Source: Candidatus Bipolaricaulota bacterium (GTDB taxonomy: Bacteria > Bipolaricaulota > Bipolaricaulia > UBA7950 > UBA9294). Taken from it: a DNA stretch of 64,000 bases. Shown here in pieces: positions 1-7,687 of the stretch; position 1 is the first letter of the stretch; each line of letters starts with the position of its first letter. The stretch covers positions 110,325 through 174,324 of the forward strand of contig JANQGM010000020.1 of the NCBI GenBank assembly GCA_028277345.1, read 5' to 3'. The notes beneath the pieces are model-generated. The model had not been told where the DNA came from. It saw only the letters and a list, made by a program, of their open reading frames with translations, and ran no database searches. Made by a program: the position numbers and the translations under genes.

Positions 1-815
1 ACGAAGACCGTTCCGAACTGAATCGATTTGGTCTCGTTGTAGAAATTGCTGATTTGAACAAGCCCATAGAGGTGATAGGGCAAGGTCGACACCCGCTCGA
101 ACAGGGATGTCGGATAGGGCTGAGTCAGCAAGAAGGCCGTTGCCGTGAACATGATGGGCGCCGTTTCACCGATCGCGCGGGCCATGCCGAGCACCGAACC
201 TGTCAGGATCCCGGGCAAGGCGGTCGGGAGAACGACCGTTCGAATCATGGTCCATCGCGTGGCGCCCAAGGAGAGAGATCCCTCCCGGAACGTTCGCGGA
301 ACCGCACGCAGGGCCTCCTCAGAAGCTCGAATGAGAATGGGCAGCGTCAGCATGGCCAAGGTGCACATTCCTGACAGCAACGACACGCCGAACCCGAGCG
401 CATAGACGAACAAACCCAGACCGACCAGCCCGAAGACGATGGAAGGCACGCCAGCCAGCGTATTGACGGTGACACGAATGGCGCGCAACCACCACCCCTT
501 CCAGGCGTACTCCGACAACCAAATCGCGGCCCCAAGAGCAAATGGGATGGCCACAATCAATGATCCCGCCGTGAGATATACGGAGCCGATGATCATCGGC
601 GCGATGCCACCTTCTTGCGCCATGTTGCGGGGCGCCGTAGTCAGAAACTCCCACGAGATCGCGGACGCGCCTTGCCGAATGATCCAATACAGGATGAAGG
701 CCAGGAAGAAGAACCCAAACAGCGAGGCGACGCCCAATAGACTGAATGCGATCCACTGCGTCATTGAGCGCTTCGTGATGCCGTCCTGTAAGTTCTCGAG
801 GGAGCGATCCGTCAT
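1..815 (-). CDS. pstA: Phosphate ABC transporter permease PstA (3' end cut by window)
   Basis: Inner-membrane permease subunit of the high-affinity phosphate importer, partner of PstC. The frame opens at ATG 815 (MTDRSLENLQDG...) one base after the pstC stop and stays open to base 1. That gives 271 codons, so only the last few tens of residues are missing. Hydrophobic segments begin near residue 22 (WIAFSLLGVASLFGFFFLAF). A family-typical stretch near the edge reads ...YNETKSIQFGTVF. PstA is usually about 280-290 aa, which fits. The ATPase gene pstB would be expected beyond the left edge (inference). The pstS, pstC, pstA order on one strand supports the call. Confidence 0.93.
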   Translation of the reverse strand, partial: MTDRSLENLQDGITKRSMTQWIAFSLLGVASLFGFFFLAFILYWIIRQGASAISWEFLTTAPRNMAQEGGIAPMIIGSVYLTAGSLIVAIPFALGAAIWLSEYAWKGWWLRAIRVTVNTLAGVPSIVFGLVGLGLFVYALGFGVSLLSGMCTLAMLTLPILIRASEEALRAVPRTFREGSLSLGATRWTMIRTVVLPTALPGILTGSVLGMARAIGETAPIMFTATAFLLTQPYPTSLFERVSTLPYHLYGLVQISNFYNETKSIQFGTVF

Positions 816-816
816 G

Positions 817-1803
817 CTAGCCACCCTTCAGTCCCTGACGCTTTAGAAGCCGTCCGTGGAACCATTCCGCGGTCCAGTTCATGATCAAGGTAATCAGCAA
901 CAGAAGGGCTCCCATGGCAAACAGCGAATGAAAATGGGCGGAGCCGCGAACGGATTCCTGCATATCCAAGGCGATGGCCGATGTAATGGGGCGAAGCGGC
1001 CGCAGGATGTTCCACGTCAAGAACGGCGCATTGCCGGCCACGAAAAGGACGGCCATCGTTTCCCCAACCGCTCGTCCCATGCCGAGGATAACGGCGCCAA
1101 TAATCCCTGAAGATGCAGAAGGGATGATGGTTCGCCAGATCGTTTGCCACCGGGTTGCTCCCAACGCTAGGGAGGCCTCGCGATAGGTGTTGGGAACAGC
1201 ATGCAGCGCATCCTCCGCCAAGCTTGAAATGGTCGGCAGCGCCATGATGCTCAAGATGAGAGCCGCCGTCAGCCCGTTGCTTCCACTGACGACATCGAGA
1301 TGAACGCGAACGAAGGGTGCGATGATGATCAATCCGAAGAAGCCGTAGACAATGGAAGGAACGGCCGCCAACAACTCGAGCACGGTCTTGAAGACATCCT
1401 TTAGCCACCGAGGCCCGACCTCGCCGACAAAGACAGCGGCACTCAAGCCAAAGGGAATCGCCAGCACCATCGCCCCGAGCGTCACCACCGTTGTGGCCAC
1501 GATCATGGGCAATGTTCCGAAGAATTCCTCCCGATCGCTCTCCGGCCGCCACGTAGACGTGAACAAGTCGCCCAGTCTCGTATCGGTGAAGTGCTCGCCC
1601 CATTTGCTGGTGGTCCCCTGCTCTTCCGGGACCAGCCGCATCTTGTCGAGGAACGGGACAGCTTCCGCGAAAATGAAATAGATGATGGTGCCCAACGTCA
1701 GCAACGAGACGAGGGCAAGGGCGAAAAACACGTAACGATCGACATTCCGATGTTTCATCCGGATCTTGAGATTCGGTTTTCCGTCTACTTTGGTGTGTCC
1801 CAC
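817..1803 (-). CDS. pstC: Phosphate ABC transporter permease PstC
   Basis: 328-aa inner-membrane permease for phosphate. A first TM segment follows the basic N-terminus at about residues 26-46. The binding-protein-dependent transport domain has the conserved EAA-type loop region near IILGMGRAVGETMAVLFVAG. I chose GTG 1803 because GGAGG lies six bases upstream. An ATG nearby (around 1797-1795) is out of frame and reads only seven codons. A good promoter (1861-1888) sits about 50 bp upstream, so pstCA can be transcribed apart from pstS. PstA follows after one base. Confidence 0.95.
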   Translation of the reverse strand: MGHTKVDGKPNLKIRMKHRNVDRYVFFALALVSLLTLGTIIYFIFAEAVPFLDKMRLVPEEQGTTSKWGEHFTDTRLGDLFTSTWRPESDREEFFGTLPMIVATTVVTLGAMVLAIPFGLSAAVFVGEVGPRWLKDVFKTVLELLAAVPSIVYGFFGLIIIAPFVRVHLDVVSGSNGLTAALILSIMALPTISSLAEDALHAVPNTYREASLALGATRWQTIWRTIIPSASSGIIGAVILGMGRAVGETMAVLFVAGNAPFLTWNILRPLRPITSAIALDMQESVRGSAHFHSLFAMGALLLLITLIMNWTAEWFHGRLLKRQGLKGG

Positions 1804-1860
1804 GCCATGCCTCCAGATTCAACTTTAGAGAGAATGCCGTCGCTATAAAAAACTATTGAT

Positions 1861-1888
1861 AGTATAAATATTCTCCAATAAATATCAA
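1861..1888 (-). promoter_or_regulatory. Sigma70-type promoter for pstCA
   Basis: On the minus strand TTGATA (1888-1883), a 16-base spacer and TATACT (1866-1861) form a strong -35/-10 pair. The expected transcript start is near 1854, leaving a leader of about 50 nt before the pstC GTG. No clear Pho-box repeat was recognised. Confidence 0.6.
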
Positions 1889-1917
1889 AACCAACCCAGT
1901 CCTTAGAGCGGATAGGA

Positions 1918-1943
1918 CTGACCGGGCGGCGAGGCCCGGTCAG
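1918..1943 (-). other. Perfect 10-bp GC-rich hairpin between pst genes
   Basis: CTGACCGGGC and GCCCGGTCAG form a perfect 10-bp stem with a 6-nt loop. There is no following U-run on either strand, so it is more likely an RNA processing or stability element, or a weak terminator for the pstS-peptide transcript, than a classical terminator. Confidence 0.4.
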
Positions 1944-2048
1944 CGGATCTAGTGGCTCTTTGCTGCGTTGCCAGCCCCTTTGAGTCGCGGACTTAAAGGG
2001 CGACTGCGGAGTCATCTGATGACAGACGAATCCGCAGCCGATCCGTAC

Positions 2049-2156
2049 CTAGAGCCGCAAGACACCATCGAACACGACTCCCACCCAAAGGGCGCCCAGC
2101 GACATCACCAAAGCGAGAAGAACCCACCCAGCCTGCACCAGTGCCTCTTTGTTCAT
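2049..2156 (-). CDS. 35-aa single-TM peptide between pstS and pstC
   Basis: Small ORF starting MNKEALVQAGWVLLALVMSL and ending VVFDGVLRL. It has one hydrophobic helix from about residue 9 to 29. An AGGAGG Shine-Dalgarno sits just upstream (CAAGGAGGTTTGACGGCG then ATG), which picks this start over a longer 89-codon reading that runs back into pstS. It lies on the same strand between pstS and pstC, so it is probably co-transcribed with pstS. I recognise no family. A role as an accessory to the Pst membrane complex is only an inference from position. Confidence 0.6.
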   Translation of the reverse strand: MNKEALVQAGWVLLALVMSLGALWVGVVFDGVLRL

Positions 2157-2193
2157 CGCCGTCAAACCTCCTTGTTGTCGGATGAGAGGGCAA

Positions 2194-2215
2194 CCCCTCA
2201 GACGAATCCGAGGGG
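2194..2215 (-). terminator. Hairpin just after pstS (attenuator-like)
   Basis: CCCCTC and GAGGGG arms enclose a 10-nt loop, about 28 bp past the pstS stop and before the small peptide's ribosome site. There is no long U-run, so it may reduce rather than end transcription. Such a site after pstS is a common way to make more binding protein than permease (inference). Confidence 0.35.
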
Positions 2216-2242
2216 CTGGTCGAGAGGGGGGCGTTCGTCGGC

Positions 2243-3079
2243 TTAGTCCGAGAGCACACCCTCGCAGGAGCATTCGCAGGGCCATACCGGCAGGAACTTC
2301 ACCTTCTGCGTCGCGCAAGCGCCGACGAGGCCCATGAAGGCGTCCACGACTGCGGCGGTGTCCCCTGTTGGCACACCATTCGTGGAGATGAACAGGGCGC
2401 GGCCGATCGGATAGGTCGAGGCATCAAGCTCAATGCCATTGACCGTGATGATCTTTACACCGTCCAGGAAAGCGAGGCCGACGTAGCCAATGGCGTTTGT
2501 GTTATTGGCGACGAGTTCCTGCATCGTCGGGTTTCCGGAGACAACGTTCACGTTCGTGCCCGTGTAGTCTTCGCCGTTCAAGACGAGGTCCTGCCAAACG
2601 CCGAAGGTCCCCGACGACGTGTCGCGGGAACCGAAGAGAATCTGTTCATCGTTGCCGCCGAGCTGGCTCCAGTTGGTAATCGTCCCCATGAAGATACCGT
2701 AGAGCTCGTCGAGGGAGATGTCGTCAATCGGGTTGGACTCGTGAACGGCGACGGCAATCTTGTCGCGGGCAATGGTATAGATGACCGGGAAGACGCCGCT
2801 CTCGACCGCCCGACCGAACTCAGACGTCTTCATCTGGCGCGAGTGCATGGCGATGTCGGCTTCGCCGTTGATCAGCGCAGCGATTCCATCCCCTGAACCG
2901 GTGGCGCTGACCACGACGTTGATGGCGGAGTTGTTGACGAGGAACCAGTTCTGGATTTCCTGGGCAATCGGACCCACCGTGGTCGAGCCATTGATCGTGA
3001 CTTGACCGTCACCCCATGCAGCCACTCCAAACAAAGACAGCGCCAGCAAGCCTACGAGCATCAGTTGAACCTTCTTCAC
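2243..3079 (-). CDS. pstS: Phosphate-binding protein PstS
   Basis: Periplasmic phosphate-binding subunit of the Pst importer. A signal peptide (VKKVQLMLVGLLALSLFGVAAWG) is followed by the family motif INGSTTVGPIAQ. Later phosphate-site segments ATGSGDGIAALINGEADIAM and GSRDTSSGTFGVW are also present. The GTG at 3079 suits the AGGAG ribosome site, about 10 bases away. The GTG three codons earlier lies on top of that site. An unusual Cys-rich tail (PCECSCEG) ends the protein. The gene has its own promoter at 3119-3147 and is followed by a hairpin and the permease genes. Confidence 0.93.
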   Translation of the reverse strand: MKKVQLMLVGLLALSLFGVAAWGDGQVTINGSTTVGPIAQEIQNWFLVNNSAINVVVSATGSGDGIAALINGEADIAMHSRQMKTSEFGRAVESGVFPVIYTIARDKIAVAVHESNPIDDISLDELYGIFMGTITNWSQLGGNDEQILFGSRDTSSGTFGVWQDLVLNGEDYTGTNVNVVSGNPTMQELVANNTNAIGYVGLAFLDGVKIITVNGIELDASTYPIGRALFISTNGVPTGDTAAVVDAFMGLVGACATQKVKFLPVWPCECSCEGVLSD

Positions 3080-3118
3080 GTGTACCACTCTCCTGAAGCA
3101 TATGTATTTAATGATCGA

Positions 3119-3147
3119 ACTATATAGTTATCTCGATTAATATGCAA
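3119..3147 (-). promoter_or_regulatory. Promoter of pstS
   Basis: Minus strand TTGCAT (3147-3142), 17-base spacer, TATAGT (3124-3119). The start point would be near 3112, about 33 nt before the pstS GTG. Confidence 0.55.
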
Positions 3148-3386
3148 ATCTCGCCAATAACTCATTCGTTGGGCATTCTGTCCATGACGTGTTCGATTCA
3201 CGCTTCCCCCATCCTGTTCGAGAATGGAGAAATGCCTGATTGGAACAGAACTTTCTGAATTAAACAGAGAATAGGACGATCGCTCGAGACATTGGGGATA
3301 ATTCGAAATCGGACGCCTGTCCCAAGCTATCCATTTGTCACGCACCAACTCCACTTGTATGCTGGGACGCTGAAAGGATGTGGCCC

Positions 3387-3818
3387 ATGAGTAAATCGCT
3401 AGCTGATATCAAGGCTGAGGTCTGGTCCCACTTCCAGCTCAAACAACGCGTTTACCTCGCAACGGCTGAGGGAGACCAACCTCGCGTTCGCCCGGTAACG
3501 CTGTTGGACTTGGAAGAGAAGTTCTGGATCGCCACCAGTCCCCGTAGCGCCAAAGCCCGTCAGATTCTGCGGAACCCCAATATCGAGTTCTGCTATCCAT
3601 TGACAGCAAGCTGCGGTAATGGCTACATCCGTGTGAGCGGCATCGCGTCCGTCGTTCGGGATGCCGATATCATCGAGCGCATCGGCAATCAGATCCCTTT
3701 TCTGACCGAACACTGGACAGGAACGCAGGACCCGAACTTCTGCTTGATCCGAATTACGCGTGTCGAGATCGAGTACATGGAACCCGGAAACATGGAGGCG
3801 CACACCTTCATCGTTTAG
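3387..3818 (+). CDS. Pyridoxamine 5'-phosphate oxidase-fold flavoprotein
   Basis: A split-barrel flavin-binding protein of about 143 aa, of the general-stress or heme-utilisation-like PPOX group. Typical pieces are VYLATAEGDQPRVRPVTLLD near the N-terminus, FWIATSPRSAKARQILRNPN in the middle, and GYIRVSGIASVVRD. ATG 3387 is preferred over ATG 3378 because AAGGA lies eight bases upstream of 3387. The natural substrate of these proteins is usually unknown; they bind FMN or F420. It stands alone on the plus strand. Confidence 0.8.
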   Translation: MSKSLADIKAEVWSHFQLKQRVYLATAEGDQPRVRPVTLLDLEEKFWIATSPRSAKARQILRNPNIEFCYPLTASCGNGYIRVSGIASVVRDADIIERIGNQIPFLTEHWTGTQDPNFCLIRITRVEIEYMEPGNMEAHTFIV

Positions 3819-4019
3819 GCGGCCTAAGGAATTGACGTTCGATCTTCCTCCAGAGATCTGTCAGACTGCTTGGCAACTCGCCATGGAACCGTTACACTGT
3901 GGACAACTATCCCTTTGATCAAGCGGAAGGCGGCGGGCCTCCTGGGGAAAGACACCGACGGAACGATGCAGAGGCCCTCGCACTTTTGCTTCATCGCCAC
4001 GTCAGCAGACACACGTCCG

Positions 4020-4047
4020 TTGTCATCCACGCCGATCGCGGTATAAT
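4020..4047 (+). promoter_or_regulatory. Near-consensus promoter TTGTCA-N16-TATAAT
   Basis: TTGTCA at 4020-4025 and a perfect TATAAT at 4042-4047, spacing 16. This is one of the best sigma70-type promoters in the window. It drives the structured RNA that ends at the terminator around 4194-4214, and possibly the two small genes beyond. Confidence 0.7.
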
Positions 4048-4054
4048 CCTTTTG

Positions 4055-4214
4055 AAATGAAGACGACAACGCATTGGCCTCTTTCTTATCGCACGATTGT
4101 CGGCCGCGATGCGCTTTGCGTCTTCCAAATGATCGTCGGGCAGACGGCGCGCAACTAGTTCAAACGCAACCGCCAGATGTCCGACAAGAGAACGCAGGCT
4201 TCGGCCTGCTTTTT
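4055..4214 (+). ncRNA. Candidate structured RNA or leader ending in an intrinsic terminator
   Basis: About 160 nt between a near-consensus promoter and a strong terminator. The 5' part folds into a long imperfect hairpin: 4059-4073 (GAAGACGACAACGCA) pairs with 4110-4125 (TGCGCTTTGCGTCTTC), extended inward by GGCC/GGCC pairing. I recognise no known RNA family; it does not look like tRNA, SRP RNA or tmRNA. A 33-codon ORF begins at 4057 but has no ribosome site. It could be a small RNA, or an attenuated leader controlling the small genes at 4267 and 4442. Confidence 0.45.
4194..4214 (+). terminator. Rho-independent terminator
   Basis: A GCAGGC stem with TTCG tetraloop and GCCTGC, followed by TTTTT. 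A textbook intrinsic terminator, 53 bp before the next start codon. Confidence 0.85.
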
Positions 4215-4266
4215 GTTTGCGTATCACCTGATGCGCGCGAGCATAAGAACCCAGGAGGTGAGCAGC

Positions 4267-4455
4267 ATGGCACCAACGAAGACCACTGACCGAAAGCAAA
4301 TCCGAAAGCAGATCGAACTCCGTTTCGACATGGGGCGCACGCCGCCCCCGTGGAGACGATTCGTCATTGCCGGCGCCACCATCTGCCATTCGATCCAGGT
4401 CCTAGCCCGTGCCAATCCCTCAGCGAAAGGAGAAGACAAACATGACAGCACCTAA
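4267..4455 (+). CDS. Hypothetical 62-aa basic protein
   Basis: Unrecognised small protein beginning MAPTKTTDRKQIRKQIELRF, rich in Lys/Arg, with one moderately hydrophobic stretch (FVIAGATICHSIQVLA). The start at 4267 is chosen for the strong AGGAGG ribosome site eight bases upstream. It lies just after the terminator at 4194-4214, so its expression would depend on read-through or a closer promoter. Its end overlaps the next ORF by 14 bases, suggesting translational coupling. No function is proposed. Confidence 0.45.
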   Translation: MAPTKTTDRKQIRKQIELRFDMGRTPPPWRRFVIAGATICHSIQVLARANPSAKGEDKHDST

Positions 4456-4747
4456 CAACGAACGCTGGATTCAAGTCGTTGTCCCATCCACCAATGCCGC
4501 CGAAACTGAGGCGCGCAGGACGGACGTTTGCCTTCCTACGCATGCCGACCTGAGGGATCTCCTGGAAGCATTGAAACAAGAATCGACGCCGATCTATGAG
4601 GAAGTCCGAAAGCGCGTGCTTCGCCTTTCCGGAGATGTTCTTGCCTACGGAACCGATCCGGCGGGTCTTGCCCAGCTACGCGAGCAACTCAAACGCGGAG
4701 GGCCGATCGTGATCCCTGATCCATCGTCCTCGGAACTTCCGACCTAA
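4442..4747 (+). CDS. Hypothetical 101-aa soluble protein
   Basis: Unrecognised protein starting MTAPNNERWIQVVVPSTN. It is hydrophilic, with a likely helical middle (LRDLLEALKQESTPIYEEVR) and a Pro/Ser-rich end. An AAAGGAGA ribosome site precedes ATG 4442, preferred over an earlier ATG at 4409 that lacks one. It overlaps the previous small ORF and is followed within 30 bp by a strong hairpin (4774-4804), so the two form a short transcription unit. Confidence 0.5.
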   Translation: MTAPNNERWIQVVVPSTNAAETEARRTDVCLPTHADLRDLLEALKQESTPIYEEVRKRVLRLSGDVLAYGTDPAGLAQLREQLKRGGPIVIPDPSSSELPT

Positions 4748-4773
4748 AGCTTTAGTCACCCGCCTTGTTGTCG

Positions 4774-4810
4774 CGCGCCCTCGATCCTCAGGATCGGGGG
4801 CGCGTCGTTT
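4774..4810 (+). terminator. Strong GC-rich hairpin terminator
   Basis: A 14-bp stem (CGCGCCCTCGATCC with GGATCGGGGGCGCG, one T-G pair) and a 3-nt loop, followed by TCGTTT. It sits between convergent genes ending at 4747 and 4820 and may serve both. Confidence 0.6.
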
Positions 4811-4819
4811 CATTGAAGC

Positions 4820-5317
4820 CTAGCTTCCCGTCGATCGTTTGCCGGTCATCGACTGAACGTCCAGGCGCAAGACCAGCGTGTTGGCCGACACACGTTCTGG
4901 AAGCTCAACCTCTCGATCCGTGTACTGCCCGATCAACGCAGCAATGGCCTTCAGCTTCTCCTCATCATCTTCGACAAGGGAAAGGCCGCCAAAGCCGACC
5001 ACAGATACGTACCGCACCGACCACCCACACGCCATATCATTGGGGATCATTTCGACATTCGCTTCGATCTGGAAACAGGCGTTGGGGTTGGCGCGCATGA
5101 GTTCCAACTTCGTTCCCTCGGCAGCACAATGGAAGTAGAGGGCTTCCCCCACGACGCCGTAATTGAGGGGGATCACATACGGCCACCCCTCACTGCATAA
5201 ACCGAGGTGGCAGATCTCAGCGGAACGAACGATCTCCCAGATTTCTTCCCGATCGGTGATTTCGCGGTCGTCTCGTCGCATGGAGCACAGCCATGCCGGA
5301 AGCTGATGGTGTGTCAT
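4820..5317 (-). CDS. NimA-like flavin-binding PPOX-fold protein
   Basis: 165-aa split-barrel flavoprotein related to 5-nitroimidazole-resistance NimA-type proteins. The diagnostic start MRRDDREITDREEIWEIV lies at residue 13, followed by HLGLCSEGWPYVIPLNYG and YFHCAAEGTKLELMRANP. The ATG at 5317 overlaps the stop of the DUF3795 gene (ATGA), supporting coupled translation from that start. Met13 is the family's usual first residue and could be an internal start. NimA-family members are presumed reductases or flavin carriers; the real substrate here is unknown. Confidence 0.82.
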   Translation of the reverse strand: MTHHQLPAWLCSMRRDDREITDREEIWEIVRSAEICHLGLCSEGWPYVIPLNYGVVGEALYFHCAAEGTKLELMRANPNACFQIEANVEMIPNDMACGWSVRYVSVVGFGGLSLVEDDEEKLKAIAALIGQYTDREVELPERVSANTLVLRLDVQSMTGKRSTGS

Positions 5318-5658
5318 ACGTCCGCCCGCAATCCATCCAAGGTCGCCTTGGCGTCAGGAACGACATCGAAGAATTTCGCCAGCTTGTCGCACACATAGTC
5401 GGTGCACTCCGCGCAGGTGCCGAGCCCCTTCTCGATACCGCACGCTCGAATTTCGCACTCCGCGCAGCGGGACATCCAAGGGCCGGTGGCCGAGTGGCAA
5501 CTCATGCAGGCGCAATCTTCCGCCGTTAGTGTCGCCCCGTATTCCTCGCTCCACGTCATCGCCAACGCCTCGAGCGCCTTCGAGTCTCCTTCGCGGGTTA
5601 CTTGATAGGCCGGGCAGGATGCACAGTCCAGTCCGCACGTTGCAATCAACCTTTCCAT
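5314..5658 (-). CDS. DUF3795 cysteine-rich protein
   Basis: 114-aa protein with the DUF3795 signature: an N-terminal ATCGLDCASCPAY, then CACMSCHS, CAECEIRACG and CAECTDYVC. The twelve cysteines in pairs suggest zinc or iron-sulfur binding. An AGGAGG ribosome site inside the end of the upstream frame drives ATG 5658. The next gene (NimA-like) overlaps by four bases, so they form an operon. DUF3795 has no established function. Pairing with a flavin-binding protein hints at a small redox module (inference). Confidence 0.75.
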   Translation of the reverse strand: MERLIATCGLDCASCPAYQVTREGDSKALEALAMTWSEEYGATLTAEDCACMSCHSATGPWMSRCAECEIRACGIEKGLGTCAECTDYVCDKLAKFFDVVPDAKATLDGLRADV

Positions 5659-5956
5659 CTCCGCCTCCTCGCGTACCTCAGTTTGAGTTCAAGTGTACGC
5701 GTTAGATCAGCCTGAGTCTCAGCCGGCAAAACCTTCACGGCCGCGGTAGTGTGCAGCCAGTTCGAGGCGACGATACGAAGCGACGGCATCTGAACGCCGA
5801 ACGTCTCTCCCAGTCCTGGGATGAAGCAAGACACGTCTTCGATGTTCTCGCGGCTTCCGAGGTCCTGCAAGCAGGAGCGCAGGGCCTGTGTACCCTGAAA
5901 ATCCCCCCCAGCGTCACGGCCTGGCGTACACGTTCACGCAATGGCTCAGCGTCCAT
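5646..5956 (-). pseudogene. Hypothetical protein split by a frameshift in a 7-base homopolymer
   Basis: ATG 5956 opens a frame (MDAEPLRERVRQAVTLGG...) that turns into Arg/Ser/Cys-rich nonsense after a run of seven G (5909-5903 on the minus strand). Adding one G continues smoothly as DFQGTQALRSCLQDLGSREN and ends ...ELKLRYARRRRWKG at 5646. The repaired product is about 103 aa, with a plausible fold. The DUF3795 start overlaps its end, so it heads that operon. A sequencing or assembly indel, a true mutation or phase variation would all explain it. The family is not recognised. Confidence 0.55.
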
Positions 5957-6060
5957 GCATCCTCCTCGAATCGCGTTGACTTTTCCTAACGCCGCCCTTC
6001 GCGAGCGCTATACTCTAGAATCCACTCGGCGTAGCGTCAACGGACCGTAAAAGGGGAAAC

Positions 6061-7470
6061 ATGCGATACGAATACGATGTCGGTGTTATCGGATTGGGCC
6101 CGGCCGGAATGGCTGTCTCTGTCATGGCCTCCCACATGGGATTGCGCGTTTTCGCCGTCGAGCGGCGCGCCTTGGGCGGCGAGTGCATGAACGTCGGCTG
6201 CATTCCAAGCAAATCTCTCCTGAAGATGGCCCACCTGCGCCACGGATTCACACGCGCCTCTGACTTCGCACTGTCCAATGTCGCCAAGCTCCCTGATCCC
6301 GTCGACCCCTTTGAAACCATCAAGCGCCATATTCGCTTCATCAACGAGCGAAAAACGACCAAGATGTTCGAGAAGGTCGACCTCAAGCTCGGTGAAGGCT
6401 CCGCATCGTTCATCAATCCACACACCGTCCGAGTTGGCAACCAAAACTATACAGCCAAGCGCTTTTTCATTTGTACGGGCACGCAACCGGCGATTCCGCC
6501 CATCTCAGGATTGGATTCCGTCGATATCCTGACGAACGAGACGATCTTCAACTTGGAGGCCGTTCCTGAGAGTCTTGCCATCATCGGAGGCGGTGCCATC
6601 GGGTGCGAGATGGCGCAAGCCTTCCGAAGGCTGGGAACCCGCGTCACTATCCTGCATCTCGATCAACATCTCTTGCCGCACGGCGACTGGGATGCCGGGA
6701 AAACGCTGGAAGACGTCTTTGCCGGCGAAGGCATCGCCGTCTACAACGGACGCGGCATTCGCTCCGTCGCCTCCGAAAGCGGCGGCATCGTCATTCAAAC
6801 GGATCACAACGAAACATTCCGCGCTGAGAAGTTGCTGGTTGCCGCCGGGCGCTGCTTCGATTTCAAAGAACTTCAACTGGAAAACGCGGGTGTTGATTTC
6901 TCAGATGTGGGCATCCGTGTTGATTCACAACTTCGCACCACCCAGCGCTCGATCTACGCGCCTGGGGATTGCAACGGGAACTTCCTTTTCTCGCACGCAG
7001 CCATGCACCAAGGCATGCTCGCGCTCATGAATGCGATCGCCCCTTGGCCGGTCAAATTCGACTTCGCCAAATACGTGGTCCCGTGGACCGTGTTCACCGA
7101 TCCGCCGGTCGCCCACGTCGGCTGGCTGGAACGCGAACTCAAGAATGCGGATATCCCCTATGAAGTCCATGAGGAGAAGTATGAGGATTACGGTGCCGCC
7201 ATCGCCGAAGGACATCCCATCGGCTCCGTTCGCGCCTATGTCAGCAAAACCGGACGGATTTACGGCGTTCGCATCATCGGAGACGGCGCGGGAGAAATGA
7301 TCAACGAGTGGGGATTGGCCATTCAAAACAAGCTTCGTCTGCACAAGATCATGTTCCTTCAGCACGCATTCCCTGCCATGTCTTTCTTGACCAAACGGGT
7401 CTCCGAACGCTGGATGATGAAGCGAATGGAAAGCCCATTCCTCAAATCCATCGTACGGTGGCTCTTCTAG
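6061..7470 (+). CDS. Dihydrolipoamide dehydrogenase / mercuric-reductase-like FAD disulfide oxidoreductase
   Basis: 469-aa class I pyridine nucleotide-disulfide oxidoreductase. It has an N-terminal FAD motif (VGVIGLGPAGMAVSVMA), the redox-active pair GGECMNVGCIPSKSL (C-x4-C), the NAD(P)-binding motif AIIGGGAIGCEMAQAFRRLG near residue 173, and a second FAD-contact APGDCNG. The C-terminal dimerisation segment reads QHAFPAMSFLTK. The catalytic His is there, but the usual following Glu (HxHPTxSE) is replaced by Phe, and the tail is basic and hydrophobic (WMMKRMESPFLKSIVRWLF). No 2-oxo acid dehydrogenase genes are nearby, so its substrate is uncertain. Confidence 0.85.
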   Translation: MRYEYDVGVIGLGPAGMAVSVMASHMGLRVFAVERRALGGECMNVGCIPSKSLLKMAHLRHGFTRASDFALSNVAKLPDPVDPFETIKRHIRFINERKTTKMFEKVDLKLGEGSASFINPHTVRVGNQNYTAKRFFICTGTQPAIPPISGLDSVDILTNETIFNLEAVPESLAIIGGGAIGCEMAQAFRRLGTRVTILHLDQHLLPHGDWDAGKTLEDVFAGEGIAVYNGRGIRSVASESGGIVIQTDHNETFRAEKLLVAAGRCFDFKELQLENAGVDFSDVGIRVDSQLRTTQRSIYAPGDCNGNFLFSHAAMHQGMLALMNAIAPWPVKFDFAKYVVPWTVFTDPPVAHVGWLERELKNADIPYEVHEEKYEDYGAAIAEGHPIGSVRAYVSKTGRIYGVRIIGDGAGEMINEWGLAIQNKLRLHKIMFLQHAFPAMSFLTKRVSERWMMKRMESPFLKSIVRWLF

Positions 7471-7612
7471 TTCTACGCTCAAGCCGGCATGAAGGCGTCT
7501 TCAGCGAGCAGGTTGTGCAACGCACAATGCGCGGGTATGCTTGGGCAGTCCGCTTTATATGCAATCTTGAGCGGCCAGAAGACAACGATACTCAGGAGTG
7601 ATGCGCAGGTGA

Positions 7613-7641
7613 TTGAAACCGCGCAATCACTCAGCTATCAT
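7613..7641 (+). promoter_or_regulatory. Promoter of rpsI operon (TTGAAA-N17-TATCAT)
   Basis: TTGAAA at 7613-7618 and TATCAT at 7636-7641 with optimal 17-base spacing, about 46 bp before the rpsI start. It shows that S9 begins its own transcript here. Confidence 0.6.
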
Positions 7642-7687
7642 TCCCAAGTTGTTTACGGGTTTTGATTTCAGGAGGTGTGTATTCTTC

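Noticed and set aside
1851..1890. Partial likeness of the pstC promoter to the 61-bp element (TACTATC-AATAG)
   Set aside because: Only the -10-like core matches; the TATTCA repeats are missing, and a normal TTGATA -35 is present.
3824..4069. 81-aa minus-strand ORF
   Set aside because: TTG start with no ribosome site, and it runs antisense to the promoter and structured RNA at 4020-4214.
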